Translations under genes and position numbers: made by a program
Part shown: positions 37,873 to 46,034 of the stretch, one piece after another
How positions within the stretch are numbered: position 1 is the first letter of the stretch
Layout of the letters: the number at the start of each line of letters is the position of its first letter
From: Thiomicrorhabdus sediminis
GTDB taxonomy: Bacteria; Pseudomonadota; Gammaproteobacteria; Thiomicrospirales; Thiomicrospiraceae
DNA: 64,000 nt
NCBI RefSeq assembly: GCF_005885815.1
Contig: NZ_CP040602.1
Location: 2,247,630-2,311,629 of the forward strand
Direction of reading: 5' to 3'
The notes under the pieces: model-generated
Databases searched by the model: none
What the model saw: the letters and a program-made list of their open reading frames with translations, nothing else
Told to the model about the DNA's origin: nothing

Positions 37873-37944
37873 GAGTATATTCCTCTATGACTTCCAAAAG
37901 TTCTAAATGCATGTTGAATGCACACTGCTTAGTTAAGCACCAAT

Positions 37945-37964
37945 ATTCAACCATTTAGTTGAAT
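37945..37964. promoter_or_regulatory. Operator copy 1, ATTCAAC-N6-GTTGAAT
   Basis: Perfect 7-base arms with spacer CATTTA lie 72 bases upstream of the persulfide dioxygenase start. It is one of three copies between divergent sulfur-module genes. Confidence 0.75.
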
Positions 37965-37990
37965 ATAAGCCACTATACCCACCTTCAATT

Positions 37991-38018
37991 CTTTATTCAA
38001 CCAAATGGTTGAATAAAG
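37991..38018. promoter_or_regulatory. Operator copy 2, extended palindrome
   Basis: The core ATTCAAC-CAAATG-GTTGAAT is extended by flanking bases to a 28-bp palindrome with arms of 13 of 14 paired positions. It is the best of the three copies and sits mid-way between the divergent genes. Confidence 0.78.
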
Positions 38019-38093
38019 TTTTTTATGCTTCATCAATTCTTTTAGGGGAAAAAAGATCCACCTGGTTTGCTTTATTTAGCCATAGCCCGTACC

Positions 38094-38113
38094 ATTCAAC
38101 CAATCAGTTGAAT
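38094..38113. promoter_or_regulatory. Operator copy 3, ATTCAAC-N6-GTTGAAT
   Basis: Perfect 7-base arms with spacer CAATCA lie 23 bases upstream of the MFS start codon. The position suits repression of the MFS gene. Confidence 0.75.
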
Positions 38114-38136
38114 TATATTTTTCTCAGGAGCAACAC

Positions 38137-39402
38137 ATGTCTCTCACTTCAAACATCGAACACGGCATCCATGTCAACCTACAGCAAATCATTCAGCAGT
38201 TGATACAGGTGTTTCTTGTTGGCCTAACCATTGGAATGACCCGCACCGTTGTGCCGGGACTAGCAGAAAGTGAGTTTGGACTCGTAGCACAAGCTTTTAT
38301 GAGTTTGGCTTTGTTTGTCGTAATCTTTGGGCTTGTTAAAGCCATTATGAATTTGCTGGCCGGTCATCTTAGTGACCGTTTTGGCCGTCGCCGCTTATTG
38401 ATTGCTGGTTGGCTTCTAGCTATACCTGTCCCACTTCTAATTTTTTATGCTCAATCGTGGGCATGGATATTATGGGCGATGGTTTTTCTGGGGCTTAACC
38501 AAGGTTTGTGTTGGTCAATGTCTCTTAACAGCAAACTGGATTTGGCAAAAGCAAGCCAGAAAGGTTTGATCAACGGATTTAACGAATTCTCAGGTTACGC
38601 AGCAGTAGGTATTGCTGGCTGGATTACTGCCTATTTGGCGGAACAGTATGGTGCTCGCGAGGCGTTACTCGGATTTGGGTTAGTTGTCATCGGTCTTGGG
38701 TTATTTCTAGCATTATGGAAAGTAATCGATACCCACCCATGGTCAAAATTGCATCAAGAAGTTCACCGAGAGGCCTTGGCAGCTAAAGGCGAAACCGTCA
38801 GTAATGAGCCGGTTTCACTGAAAAGTATGATGATTTATGCCACATTCAAGCAAAAAGAGCTGATGGCCCTCAATCAGGCAGGGCTTGTAGAGAAATTCAT
38901 TGATGCACTGGTATGGGTTTTTATGCCGGTATTCTTAATGAGTCAAGCTCAAACTCTAATTCAAGCCAGCGCAATTATCGCTATTTATGGTGTGGTATGG
39001 GGTGCATCACAGTTGATTACCGGACCTCTATCCGATAAATGGGGGCGCCGTGGATTAATCGTAGGAGGCTTTTGGCTTTGCGGAATCAGTAGCCTCTTAT
39101 TTGTCTGGGTTGAAAGCGTTTGGGCATGGTCATTATTGGCGGCTGCAATGGGCTTTGGAATGGCCATGCTTTACCCGACATTGGGTGCCGCTGTGGCGGA
39201 TGTTAGCGAACCTAAATGGCGAGCCAGTATTTTGGGAATTTATCGTTTTTGGCGTGATTTTGGTTACGCAGCAGGAGCTTTACTAATGGGGATCTTGGCG
39301 TTCTATACTGAATCGATCGTTTGGCCTTTCTATTTCGTGGGCGTAATGATGTTATTGTCCGGCCTGTGGGTCAAACTTGCGTTAAAACCTAATGAGGCGT
39401 AA
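38137..39402 (+). CDS. MFS transporter of the sulfur module
   Basis: This 421-residue inner-membrane protein has 12 predicted helices. The MFS loop motif is GHLSDRFGRRRLL between helices 2 and 3, with a second copy at GPLSDKWGRRGLI. CAGGAG precedes the ATG. It is divergent from the persulfide dioxygenase operon and shares its operators, so it is probably induced together with it. The substrate is unknown; export of sulfite or another sulfur compound, or an associated metal(loid), is possible. Confidence 0.85.
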   Translation: MSLTSNIEHGIHVNLQQIIQQLIQVFLVGLTIGMTRTVVPGLAESEFGLVAQAFMSLALFVVIFGLVKAIMNLLAGHLSDRFGRRRLLIAGWLLAIPVPLLIFYAQSWAWILWAMVFLGLNQGLCWSMSLNSKLDLAKASQKGLINGFNEFSGYAAVGIAGWITAYLAEQYGAREALLGFGLVVIGLGLFLALWKVIDTHPWSKLHQEVHREALAAKGETVSNEPVSLKSMMIYATFKQKELMALNQAGLVEKFIDALVWVFMPVFLMSQAQTLIQASAIIAIYGVVWGASQLITGPLSDKWGRRGLIVGGFWLCGISSLLFVWVESVWAWSLLAAAMGFGMAMLYPTLGAAVADVSEPKWRASILGIYRFWRDFGYAAGALLMGILAFYTESIVWPFYFVGVMMLLSGLWVKLALKPNEA

Positions 39403-39517
39403 CAGTTTATAAATTTAGGATGATAAAGATTTTTGAATACTTATATGTATAATTTTTAACATAAAGCCCTTATCGTTGATAAGACATGGTTTTTATTCCA
39501 ATCAAAGGAGATAGGTT

Positions 39518-40435
39518 ATGAAAAAAACATCGACATCTTTTCTTTCATTCTTGTTAGGTATGCAACTACTACTGTCTGCATTCTCAGCCCATGCGACAGA
39601 AATGAAAGAGATTAAGCAAACTTACAATGGTCTAACGGTCAATGCAAACCTGATGATGGTGGACGGAAAAGGTTATGGCGATGAAATGGTATTGCTAACA
39701 CATGGTACATTAACGCATAAAGACCGTTCCACCTATGCACAACTACAAAAAAATCTAGCTTCACAAGGTGTTAGCTCGCTTGCAATTAACCTTTCTCTAG
39801 GGGTGAATGATCGACATGGCGAGTACGATTGTGCCGTGCCTCACACTCATAAACATACTGATGCGCTTCAAGAGATTGGTTTTTGGCTAAACTGGTTAAA
39901 GAAGCAGGGCACTAAGCAAGTTACCCTAATGGGGCATTCGCGCGGTGGGAATCAGACTGCTTGGTACGCGGTCGCGCATGACAGTGATGCAATTAAGGAT
40001 GTGGTATTGATTGCACCTGCTACTGGTGAACAGCAGTCTGCTGATGAGTATGAACATAAGTATGGTAAGCCTCTTGAACCAATCTTGGAAAAAGCCAAGG
40101 CACTGGTTGCAGAAGGAAAAGGTGATACCATGCTCAAAGATACAGACTTTATCTACTGTAAAAAAGCTCAGGTAACTGCGGCATCATTTGTTGATTACTA
40201 TGATCCAAAACCACAGTTTGACACCCCTACAGTTTTACAAAATGTTAAAAAGCCGACATTGGTGATTATGGGAAGTGCAGACACTGTCGTGCCTGACCTT
40301 CCAGAAAAAATCAAACCTCTTGTGGATTCTGGGAAGGTAAAGACCTTGATGCTAGAAGATGCTGACCACCTTTTCCTCGATTTTGCGAATGAAGATATGG
40401 CGACAGCCGTTGTGGAATTTATTCAAGCTAACTGA
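39518..40435 (+). CDS. Secreted alpha/beta hydrolase
   Basis: This 305-residue protein has a signal peptide (cleavage near AFSAHA). The fold shows VLLTHGT (oxyanion region), the nucleophile elbow GHSRGG, a candidate acid at SADTVVP and a His at DADHLFLDF. It probably acts in the periplasm on an ester or thioester; the substrate is unknown. It follows the MFS gene on the same strand by 115 bases and may belong to the same transcription unit. Confidence 0.82.
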   Translation: MKKTSTSFLSFLLGMQLLLSAFSAHATEMKEIKQTYNGLTVNANLMMVDGKGYGDEMVLLTHGTLTHKDRSTYAQLQKNLASQGVSSLAINLSLGVNDRHGEYDCAVPHTHKHTDALQEIGFWLNWLKKQGTKQVTLMGHSRGGNQTAWYAVAHDSDAIKDVVLIAPATGEQQSADEYEHKYGKPLEPILEKAKALVAEGKGDTMLKDTDFIYCKKAQVTAASFVDYYDPKPQFDTPTVLQNVKKPTLVIMGSADTVVPDLPEKIKPLVDSGKVKTLMLEDADHLFLDFANEDMATAVVEFIQAN

Positions 40436-40519
40436 CTTTAACTTTTTCAATCCTACCGCCCTTTCTTATCAAGGGTGGGAGGAAAGTGTTTTTACTTGTT
40501 TTCAGCAAATGGAGGCTGT

Positions 40520-40876
40520 ATGAAAGTACTCTTGATTTTCAATAAAGAGCCTTATGATGGTACTGATGTCACTTGGAATGGCTTGAGACTAGCTAACCAA
40601 TTACATGAAGATAATCATGAAGTCAGAATATTTATTATGAATGATGCGGTTGATTTAGTCCGAGACATAAATGTTGACAATCAAACCTATGATCAAGATC
40701 TGGTCTCCATTCTGAATAATCTTATTGAAAAAGGAGTTGAAATAAAAGCTTGTGGAACCTGTATGTCGCGTTGCGGCATATATAAAAACAAGCCATATAT
40801 TCTCGGCGTTGACAAATCTACTATGAAAGACTTATCTAACTGGGTGACAAGTAGCGACAGGGTCATAAATTTATAA
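40520..40876 (+). CDS. DsrE-family sulfur-carrier-like protein
   Basis: This cytosolic protein of about 118 residues has the DsrE fold. The Cys-containing loop CGTCMSRCG near residue 81 is where DsrE-type proteins carry persulfide sulfur. The ATG at 40520 is chosen because GGAGG (40511-40515) lies just ahead; an upstream in-frame start at 40475 has no such site. Its 3' end overlaps the convergent DUF6428 relic by 14 bases. It fits the persulfide chemistry of the module. Confidence 0.85.
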   Translation: MKVLLIFNKEPYDGTDVTWNGLRLANQLHEDNHEVRIFIMNDAVDLVRDINVDNQTYDQDLVSILNNLIEKGVEIKACGTCMSRCGIYKNKPYILGVDKSTMKDLSNWVTSSDRVINL

Positions 40877-41411
40877 TATTTTTCAGCCAATTAGCAGCAA
40901 CCATTTGTATCTTTTGAAGTTGCACAACAAGTCTATTTCCCTTATCTACGCTAGTTGCATTACAGCAAGATGAGCTGGTTTGTCTCGCTCTATCTGCAGC
41001 AAGGCAATTGGTTTTCACACTATCCAGATAAAATACCAGTTGTGTACCTGTCTTTTTATAATCAATAATCTCAAATAGTGCAAACAATGACATTTCACCA
41101 ACTTCTACTTGATATTCAATTATGACTACCGATTCACTTTCACCAGAGTTCAATACACTCTGACTCTGTTCTATAATTTTCAATACCCTTGAGCTAGTCA
41201 GTTTGTGATCTAAATCATCACCTAACCATAGTTGAAAATGAACAGCCTGTTCATGTCGCGTAACACCACCGCAATCAATCAAATTACGGCTGACCACTCA
41301 AATATCTGTTATATGAAATTGTGTAGGAATCACACGTCCATCAGGCAATATAAATTTGATTGAACGTTCTGATACTTCTCTCATTAATTCGCGAAATAAA
41401 TGAAATTTCAT
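40863..41411 (-). pseudogene. DUF6428-type gene with an in-frame stop (second copy)
   Basis: A well-formed gene starts at ATG 41411 behind GAGGTG and encodes MKFHLFRELMREVSERSIKF... up to FHITDI. A TGA (41300-41298) then interrupts where a Gly codon (GGA) is expected, and the frame continues without shift as VVSRNLIDCGGVTRHEQAVHFQLW to a normal end at 40863. I recognise the family as DUF6428, often seen near arsenic and metal genes. The TGA makes it a probable nonsense-mutated gene; a smaller relic lies at 26070-26215. Confidence 0.75.
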
Positions 41412-41444
41412 ATAACACCTCGTTCAAAGTGGATCCATTTAAAT

Positions 41445-41497
41445 AGCAATTTATAGGAAGGGTAAAACAGCAATTACTGGGGAAATTGTTACAGCAA
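41445..41497. repeat. AGCAA motif repeated at exact 24-bp spacing (copy 2)
   Basis: AGCAA occurs at 41445, 41469 and 41493. It has the same position and spacing relative to the DUF6428 relic as copy 1 at 26242-26294. It could be a residual IS21-like terminus. Confidence 0.55.
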
Positions 41498-41546
41498 CAC
41501 TATGTTATTTTGACCAGTAATACCCACTTAAGCTTAATTGGTTCAG

Positions 41547-41563
41547 TGAATCGCCACTAATTT
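41547..41563 (+). repeat. 17-bp direct repeat left of the SIR2 pair
   Basis: TGAATCGCCACTAATTT is identical to 45371-45387. The two copies bracket the SIR2 and 941-residue genes exactly. Confidence 0.8.
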
Positions 41564-41572
41564 AGGGGAGGG

Positions 41573-44398
41573 TTACACCCCCATCTCCTTTCTTAGTTCT
41601 TTTAACCAAATTGCAGGTCTTTCCACACCTTTCTTTAAATATTCGCTTTCTATGTCCCTTGCCAAGCGAATACCTTCGGGACCTTCGCTTATTAAACTAG
41701 AGAATAGCTGGCGTATAGCATCCTCAGGGTAATCAGGAGTTGAGCCGTTTAGCATTTTCTTCCAGATATCATATGATTCATACGGTTGTGATTTACTAAT
41801 TTCTGCAATAGTAGACAATAATTCATATGAGTTATGAGACTCATCGGAATAAGGCGCAATTGCATGTAGTAGGGTTCGTCTTTCATCATCGATATGATCA
41901 ACAAACACAGCCCAGTGACACAAACCAGAAGCAAGTCGCCTCCCATCACGAGTTTCTACGTCTATAAGGTTTAGAATTCTAGGCCAGAGCTCATAGACTT
42001 TATTGCGAAGATCGATATCGTCCCTTTTCCGTAAGGTCCATATAAACCATATCAAATGACTAATCTCTTTTATTTGTCCACGTTCTAAGATAACCCTTAT
42101 TAAACTATCTTTATCATCAATACTTTCGAAATCATTTAGATAGGCGACAACAATATTCTCTATAGCTCTTTCTTCTACCTTGTCTTTAAGGTTTTCGTCA
42201 TCTAAGGCTTTTAATAAGTCTCCATGTGATTTTAAGAATTTAAATATTGGTTCATAGACTGTTCCAACATATGAATACCCCTGCATTGCACAAAGCCATT
42301 TAATGTAGTTATTCTGATCAAAGATAGTATCTAGATTATCGATAACCCAATCTTTAGACATGTACAAAAAGTTAGGCAAGTAATTAGTCACGAGCGTAGA
42401 AAATTCATATTCAGGATTATCGGAATCTGCCAATTTCAATTCCGTGTCATAGCGTGGCTGAAAATGATTCCAGATTTCTGAATGATCTTTATTGTTACGC
42501 TTGTCTGAAAGTCGACACAAACGTAAAGCCAAATTTATTAAAGCCTCAAGACAATGTCCTCTTGGGCTATTTATGGCTATAGAAACAGCATCACTACCTG
42601 TATTGAACTCATGACCAGTTTCGTTATCTAATATAATATTGATTATATCCTCGGCGATTTTTGAGTATTCTTCACCAAAAGCATGCTCATCTTTTCTTGT
42701 GCCAGACTGTATTAGACGACCTATACTGCTTATGATCCAGTACCTGTTAGCAACGAAGTGTTTTTGTTCTTTTGTATTTTTTTCATGCCAGAAATCTTCA
42801 TGTTTTATTACATAGAAACAGAAAGTTAATAACTCCCCCCAAAGATCATTCCATGGAAGTTTTGCGTCTTCATTCCATAACTCAGCATATGCCTCGATTA
42901 CTTCGTGAATATATGCCAATTTAAGATCAATGATTTTATTTAAATGCAAGTAATACTTAAGAGGCTCAGATTTAACTAATTGCCTGACGGATTTAACCAA
43001 GCCCTCTAAACCAGGCTCACGAAAGACTCCAGGATCTTCATACCCTTGGAGCGTTCTGATTAGGTCATCAATTGATAACGCCTTAAGATCATCAAGCGGT
43101 ATAGGTGATTCATTACCACCCCTGCCTACAGACATATAGCTTGAAAAATCAGGGTGTTCAGGTTCTGTTTTAGCTATTTTAATATTATGCTGATATAGCT
43201 TCTCTTCATTCTCTCCGTGTTCACGGATGGCAGCTAGCCATATTGCATGGTTATAAGCTGTTGCACCTTCATGAGGATTGTTGTCATCATCAAATCGCTC
43301 AATACTTGATATTAGAGACAAGGTGGTTTCTCTTTGTTCATTATTGAAACGATGGTAATTACATTTAAGAAAATGCCACATTTCATGCCTGTAATTACTT
43401 TCAAGATATATTTCATCTAGTAGCTTGTCAGTAACACCTGAAAGTATCTGATAATTGGCGTTAGTAGCATGAATGGCAAGCCTATGAACTATCTGGTAAT
43501 CCGACTGAAGCATATTGTTAACGAATTGGTATGCTTCATCAGGTTTTGATTTTAAATAGCTACCTAGAGAGTCTCTGTATGCATGTACGAGTATATTTTC
43601 CGCATCATCTCTGTGCTTGTTTTGTGTGTGCTCTTCTATAGCTGGCCGCCATATTGCAGACCATTGATCATTTCCCTGGTCTACAATGATAGCGATTAGT
43701 TGCTTCTCGAATAGTTCTATAGCTTCTCTGCCGAGATGCAATCCAGAAAGCTCTGCCACTTTCGTAGTGATTTTCTCTGCATGGTAATAATCAAATCTGA
43801 GAGCAGCCTCTCGCTTAGTGCGTTCACCCAATTTTCTTTCGAAAATGACTATTTTATACAGATAATCAAGTATCTTAAGTGAAACCTTGAGAGCATGCTC
43901 ATTATTAGAATTTAATAATGAAGGCAGCCACTTTTCGCCTATTTCCTGAGCAACAAGGCCACGTTCGTATATATCATCGAGCCAATAGTCAATTATCCAT
44001 AAGTCATCAACAGCAATATATTGATATGGAATGTTTGTTAAGACTTGGGAAAATTGCCACCAAGTTTTGTAATTGCTAAAGTCATTTTCCTTTGCATATT
44101 TGGTGACATCTATGAGTATTTGTAGAAATAATTCGCAATATTTCTGATTATTATTAATAGATAATTCATGAGAAGTCTTTACCAAATAATCGGTAATAGG
44201 CCAGACAGATATATTTACGTAACCTTCTTCCTTTGCTGGAACAGGTGCGGGATTATTGCTAGGGTTGAAGTACCCCCTTTCATTTAAGGAGTTAAACCAC
44301 TTGAGTCCTTTCACTTTTCTAAAAAAAAGAGGCTGAAGATCTACGTTTTGTTCAACACGTTGCAGAAGATCTAGTTCTTTGGCTGTTAGATCAGTCAT
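41573..44398 (-). CDS. Large alpha-helical partner of a SIR2 protein
   Basis: This protein of about 941 residues has no signal or membrane helix and looks helical throughout, with many short amphipathic helices reminiscent of HEAT/ARM-type repeats. I do not recognise a specific named domain; a DUF4020-type or DSR-type sensor is worth testing. The ATG at 44398 overlaps the SIR2 gene's stop by eight bases (ATGACTGA), so translation is coupled. An in-frame GTG or ATG upstream at 44425 is less likely. In SIR2 defence systems, a large helical region senses phage protein and controls the NADase. That role is inferred here. Confidence 0.75.
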   Translation of the reverse strand: MTDLTAKELDLLQRVEQNVDLQPLFFRKVKGLKWFNSLNERGYFNPSNNPAPVPAKEEGYVNISVWPITDYLVKTSHELSINNNQKYCELFLQILIDVTKYAKENDFSNYKTWWQFSQVLTNIPYQYIAVDDLWIIDYWLDDIYERGLVAQEIGEKWLPSLLNSNNEHALKVSLKILDYLYKIVIFERKLGERTKREAALRFDYYHAEKITTKVAELSGLHLGREAIELFEKQLIAIIVDQGNDQWSAIWRPAIEEHTQNKHRDDAENILVHAYRDSLGSYLKSKPDEAYQFVNNMLQSDYQIVHRLAIHATNANYQILSGVTDKLLDEIYLESNYRHEMWHFLKCNYHRFNNEQRETTLSLISSIERFDDDNNPHEGATAYNHAIWLAAIREHGENEEKLYQHNIKIAKTEPEHPDFSSYMSVGRGGNESPIPLDDLKALSIDDLIRTLQGYEDPGVFREPGLEGLVKSVRQLVKSEPLKYYLHLNKIIDLKLAYIHEVIEAYAELWNEDAKLPWNDLWGELLTFCFYVIKHEDFWHEKNTKEQKHFVANRYWIISSIGRLIQSGTRKDEHAFGEEYSKIAEDIINIILDNETGHEFNTGSDAVSIAINSPRGHCLEALINLALRLCRLSDKRNNKDHSEIWNHFQPRYDTELKLADSDNPEYEFSTLVTNYLPNFLYMSKDWVIDNLDTIFDQNNYIKWLCAMQGYSYVGTVYEPIFKFLKSHGDLLKALDDENLKDKVEERAIENIVVAYLNDFESIDDKDSLIRVILERGQIKEISHLIWFIWTLRKRDDIDLRNKVYELWPRILNLIDVETRDGRRLASGLCHWAVFVDHIDDERRTLLHAIAPYSDESHNSYELLSTIAEISKSQPYESYDIWKKMLNGSTPDYPEDAIRQLFSSLISEGPEGIRLARDIESEYLKKGVERPAIWLKELRKEMGV

Positions 44399-45320
44399 CA
44401 CCCAGAACCTCATCCATAAAGTCATTGTCGACTGCTAGAGGTGGTTTTCTTATCTCAATTAGGTTTACCCAGGATTTAACAATTCCTTCTAACTGATTAT
44501 AGTTTTCATGGTCGCGAACAAACCCTAACAGATGAACGCCGAACGATTTTTCATAATAATTATGGAGGTTCTCATACAAAGGCCTTTGACTTAGAAAAAA
44601 GCCTTGAAGGGCGAAACGCCTTCTGTCTCTAGTTTGTGAGACTGAGCCTCTCCTCAAGATATGTTCAAGTATCTCAGCTTCTTCTAATCCATACCCAAGA
44701 AATAGAACGGTCTTTTTCTCGAATAATTCCCCTAAAAATTCCTGAACATTCTCATTATCATAGTGTTCAAGGTAATCCTTTGTTGTTACGATCATAGTAC
44801 TGGGATTACTTTTTGCTCCATGCAAATGTACAACAGTCCCGGGTTCATTTAAAAGTTTTGCAAAAAAGTTATCCCTTTCAGAGACCCTGCTTACAGACAC
44901 AGGAGTGGTTGAACCATCTTTGGTTTCTAAGAATCTTGGTGCCAATAATTCATCATAGTTGGTTGTTACACATGGGCATCCAATGTCATTTATAGATTTA
45001 TAAATACTATCGCCTTCAGGTTTGTCCTTTAGGTGCTGGGCAATATTTAGATTGTAACCATTTTCTTTTGCAATTAAGTCTGCTATTGATAATTGTTTCT
45101 TTGGATCTAGGCTCTTTAATTGTTCTAATTCAGAATAATTCAAAAGCTCATTATCTCTTAAATCTTCTAGTACTAAACCAGCCAAATCACTCCAGGATGG
45201 CAACCCAAGAAGCATAGATGCGCCTGCACCGACGAAAAATACTAACTCACCATTTAGGCCAGCCTCAATTATCTCATCAGGCGGGCTAAATATTTCACGC
45301 AAATCAGGTGCTTTACTCAT
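44391..45320 (-). CDS. SIR2-like (putative NADase) protein of a defence pair
   Basis: This 309-residue protein has the SIR2 NAD-binding motif FFVGAGASMLLGLPSW at residues about 28-43. Active-site residues Asn121 and Asp123 lie in TTNYDELL, the candidate catalytic His167 in HLHG, and a closing LFLGYGLEEAE motif follows. The zinc-finger Cys residues of deacetylating sirtuins are not seen. It resembles the SIR2_2 group, whose members deplete NAD+ to abort phage infection. It is translationally coupled to the large downstream helical gene, and the pair is flanked by direct repeats. Confidence 0.85.
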   Translation of the reverse strand: MSKAPDLREIFSPPDEIIEAGLNGELVFFVGAGASMLLGLPSWSDLAGLVLEDLRDNELLNYSELEQLKSLDPKKQLSIADLIAKENGYNLNIAQHLKDKPEGDSIYKSINDIGCPCVTTNYDELLAPRFLETKDGSTTPVSVSRVSERDNFFAKLLNEPGTVVHLHGAKSNPSTMIVTTKDYLEHYDNENVQEFLGELFEKKTVLFLGYGLEEAEILEHILRRGSVSQTRDRRRFALQGFFLSQRPLYENLHNYYEKSFGVHLLGFVRDHENYNQLEGIVKSWVNLIEIRKPPLAVDNDFMDEVLGDD

Positions 45321-45370
45321 TATGATTGATGCTCACTTTCCCTGTTAGAAGGTCTTGCATAAGGCCGGGC

Positions 45371-45387
45371 TGAATCGCCACTAATTT
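45371..45387 (+). repeat. 17-bp direct repeat right of the SIR2 pair
   Basis: TGAATCGCCACTAATTT is identical to 41547-41563. It lies 51 bases upstream of the SIR2 start codon, so it may also overlap the promoter. Confidence 0.8.
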
Positions 45388-45475
45388 TGTAAACACTTTA
45401 GTAAGCCACAATCTATCCCAACACTGTAATTATTACTTAATATCATTATCTATGAATCACCCTATATTTCAAATG

Positions 45476-45931
45476 TTAATCAAATCTTTTTAGCCACTTA
45501 ATTAAGTGCATCATCAATGAATTTGAACCTTGTGATGAGTAGATTTCTTTTGTGCTCCTAAACACAAACAAAAATAAAACTGAAATTAACCCAGCTAACA
45601 CGGATATAAAATATTCAAAGGAATGTGGATTATGGTGTTGCTGTTCAAAAATCTCCAAGTCACAAGGCTTACTTGGTGAAATCGCTATCAGCCCAGAAAA
45701 GACTCCTGAATTAGGGTAATGCAGATAGCCTCGATAACACTGTAGACTAGCTACTACATCTTCAGAGACACCATAATTTTCTGCCAGTTTCGCTTTAATT
45801 GCATTTTGCTCTTGATAATATTGAGGCGCATATTGAGATATCGCCCAGATAGACCAAATCACTATCGCAAATGAAAACACGCTAAAGACACGCTCAATCC
45901 AGATAATTTCTTGTGTGTTGTGATAAGCCAT
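45476..45931 (-). CDS. Small inner-membrane protein with conserved Cys pair (right-end paralogue)
   Basis: This 151-residue protein has two helices (about 14-32 and 108-128) around a loop with YYQEQ, QCYRGYLHY and PCDLEIF. The loop is homologous to that of the 205-residue protein at 15461-16078, including both Cys residues. The N-terminal helix of the larger form is absent. GGAGGG precedes the start. It lies near the right-end recombination operon, as its paralogue lies near the left-end recombinase. Function is unknown. Confidence 0.72.
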   Translation of the reverse strand: MAYHNTQEIIWIERVFSVFSFAIVIWSIWAISQYAPQYYQEQNAIKAKLAENYGVSEDVVASLQCYRGYLHYPNSGVFSGLIAISPSKPCDLEIFEQQHHNPHSFEYFISVLAGLISVLFLFVFRSTKEIYSSQGSNSLMMHLIKWLKRFD

Positions 45932-46034
45932 AAAGCCCTCCTTTCAATGAATGAATAACACCTTTCTCAATGAGAATATCCTATTTCGCAATTCCGTCAA
46001 ATTTTGAGCCATTAACGAAAGGTTTATGGATAAT

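Noticed and set aside
44391-45320. Reading the SIR2 protein as a protein deacetylase (CobB)
   Set aside because: The four zinc-binding Cys residues of CobB-type sirtuins are not seen, and the neighbouring large helical gene and flanking repeats point to defence.
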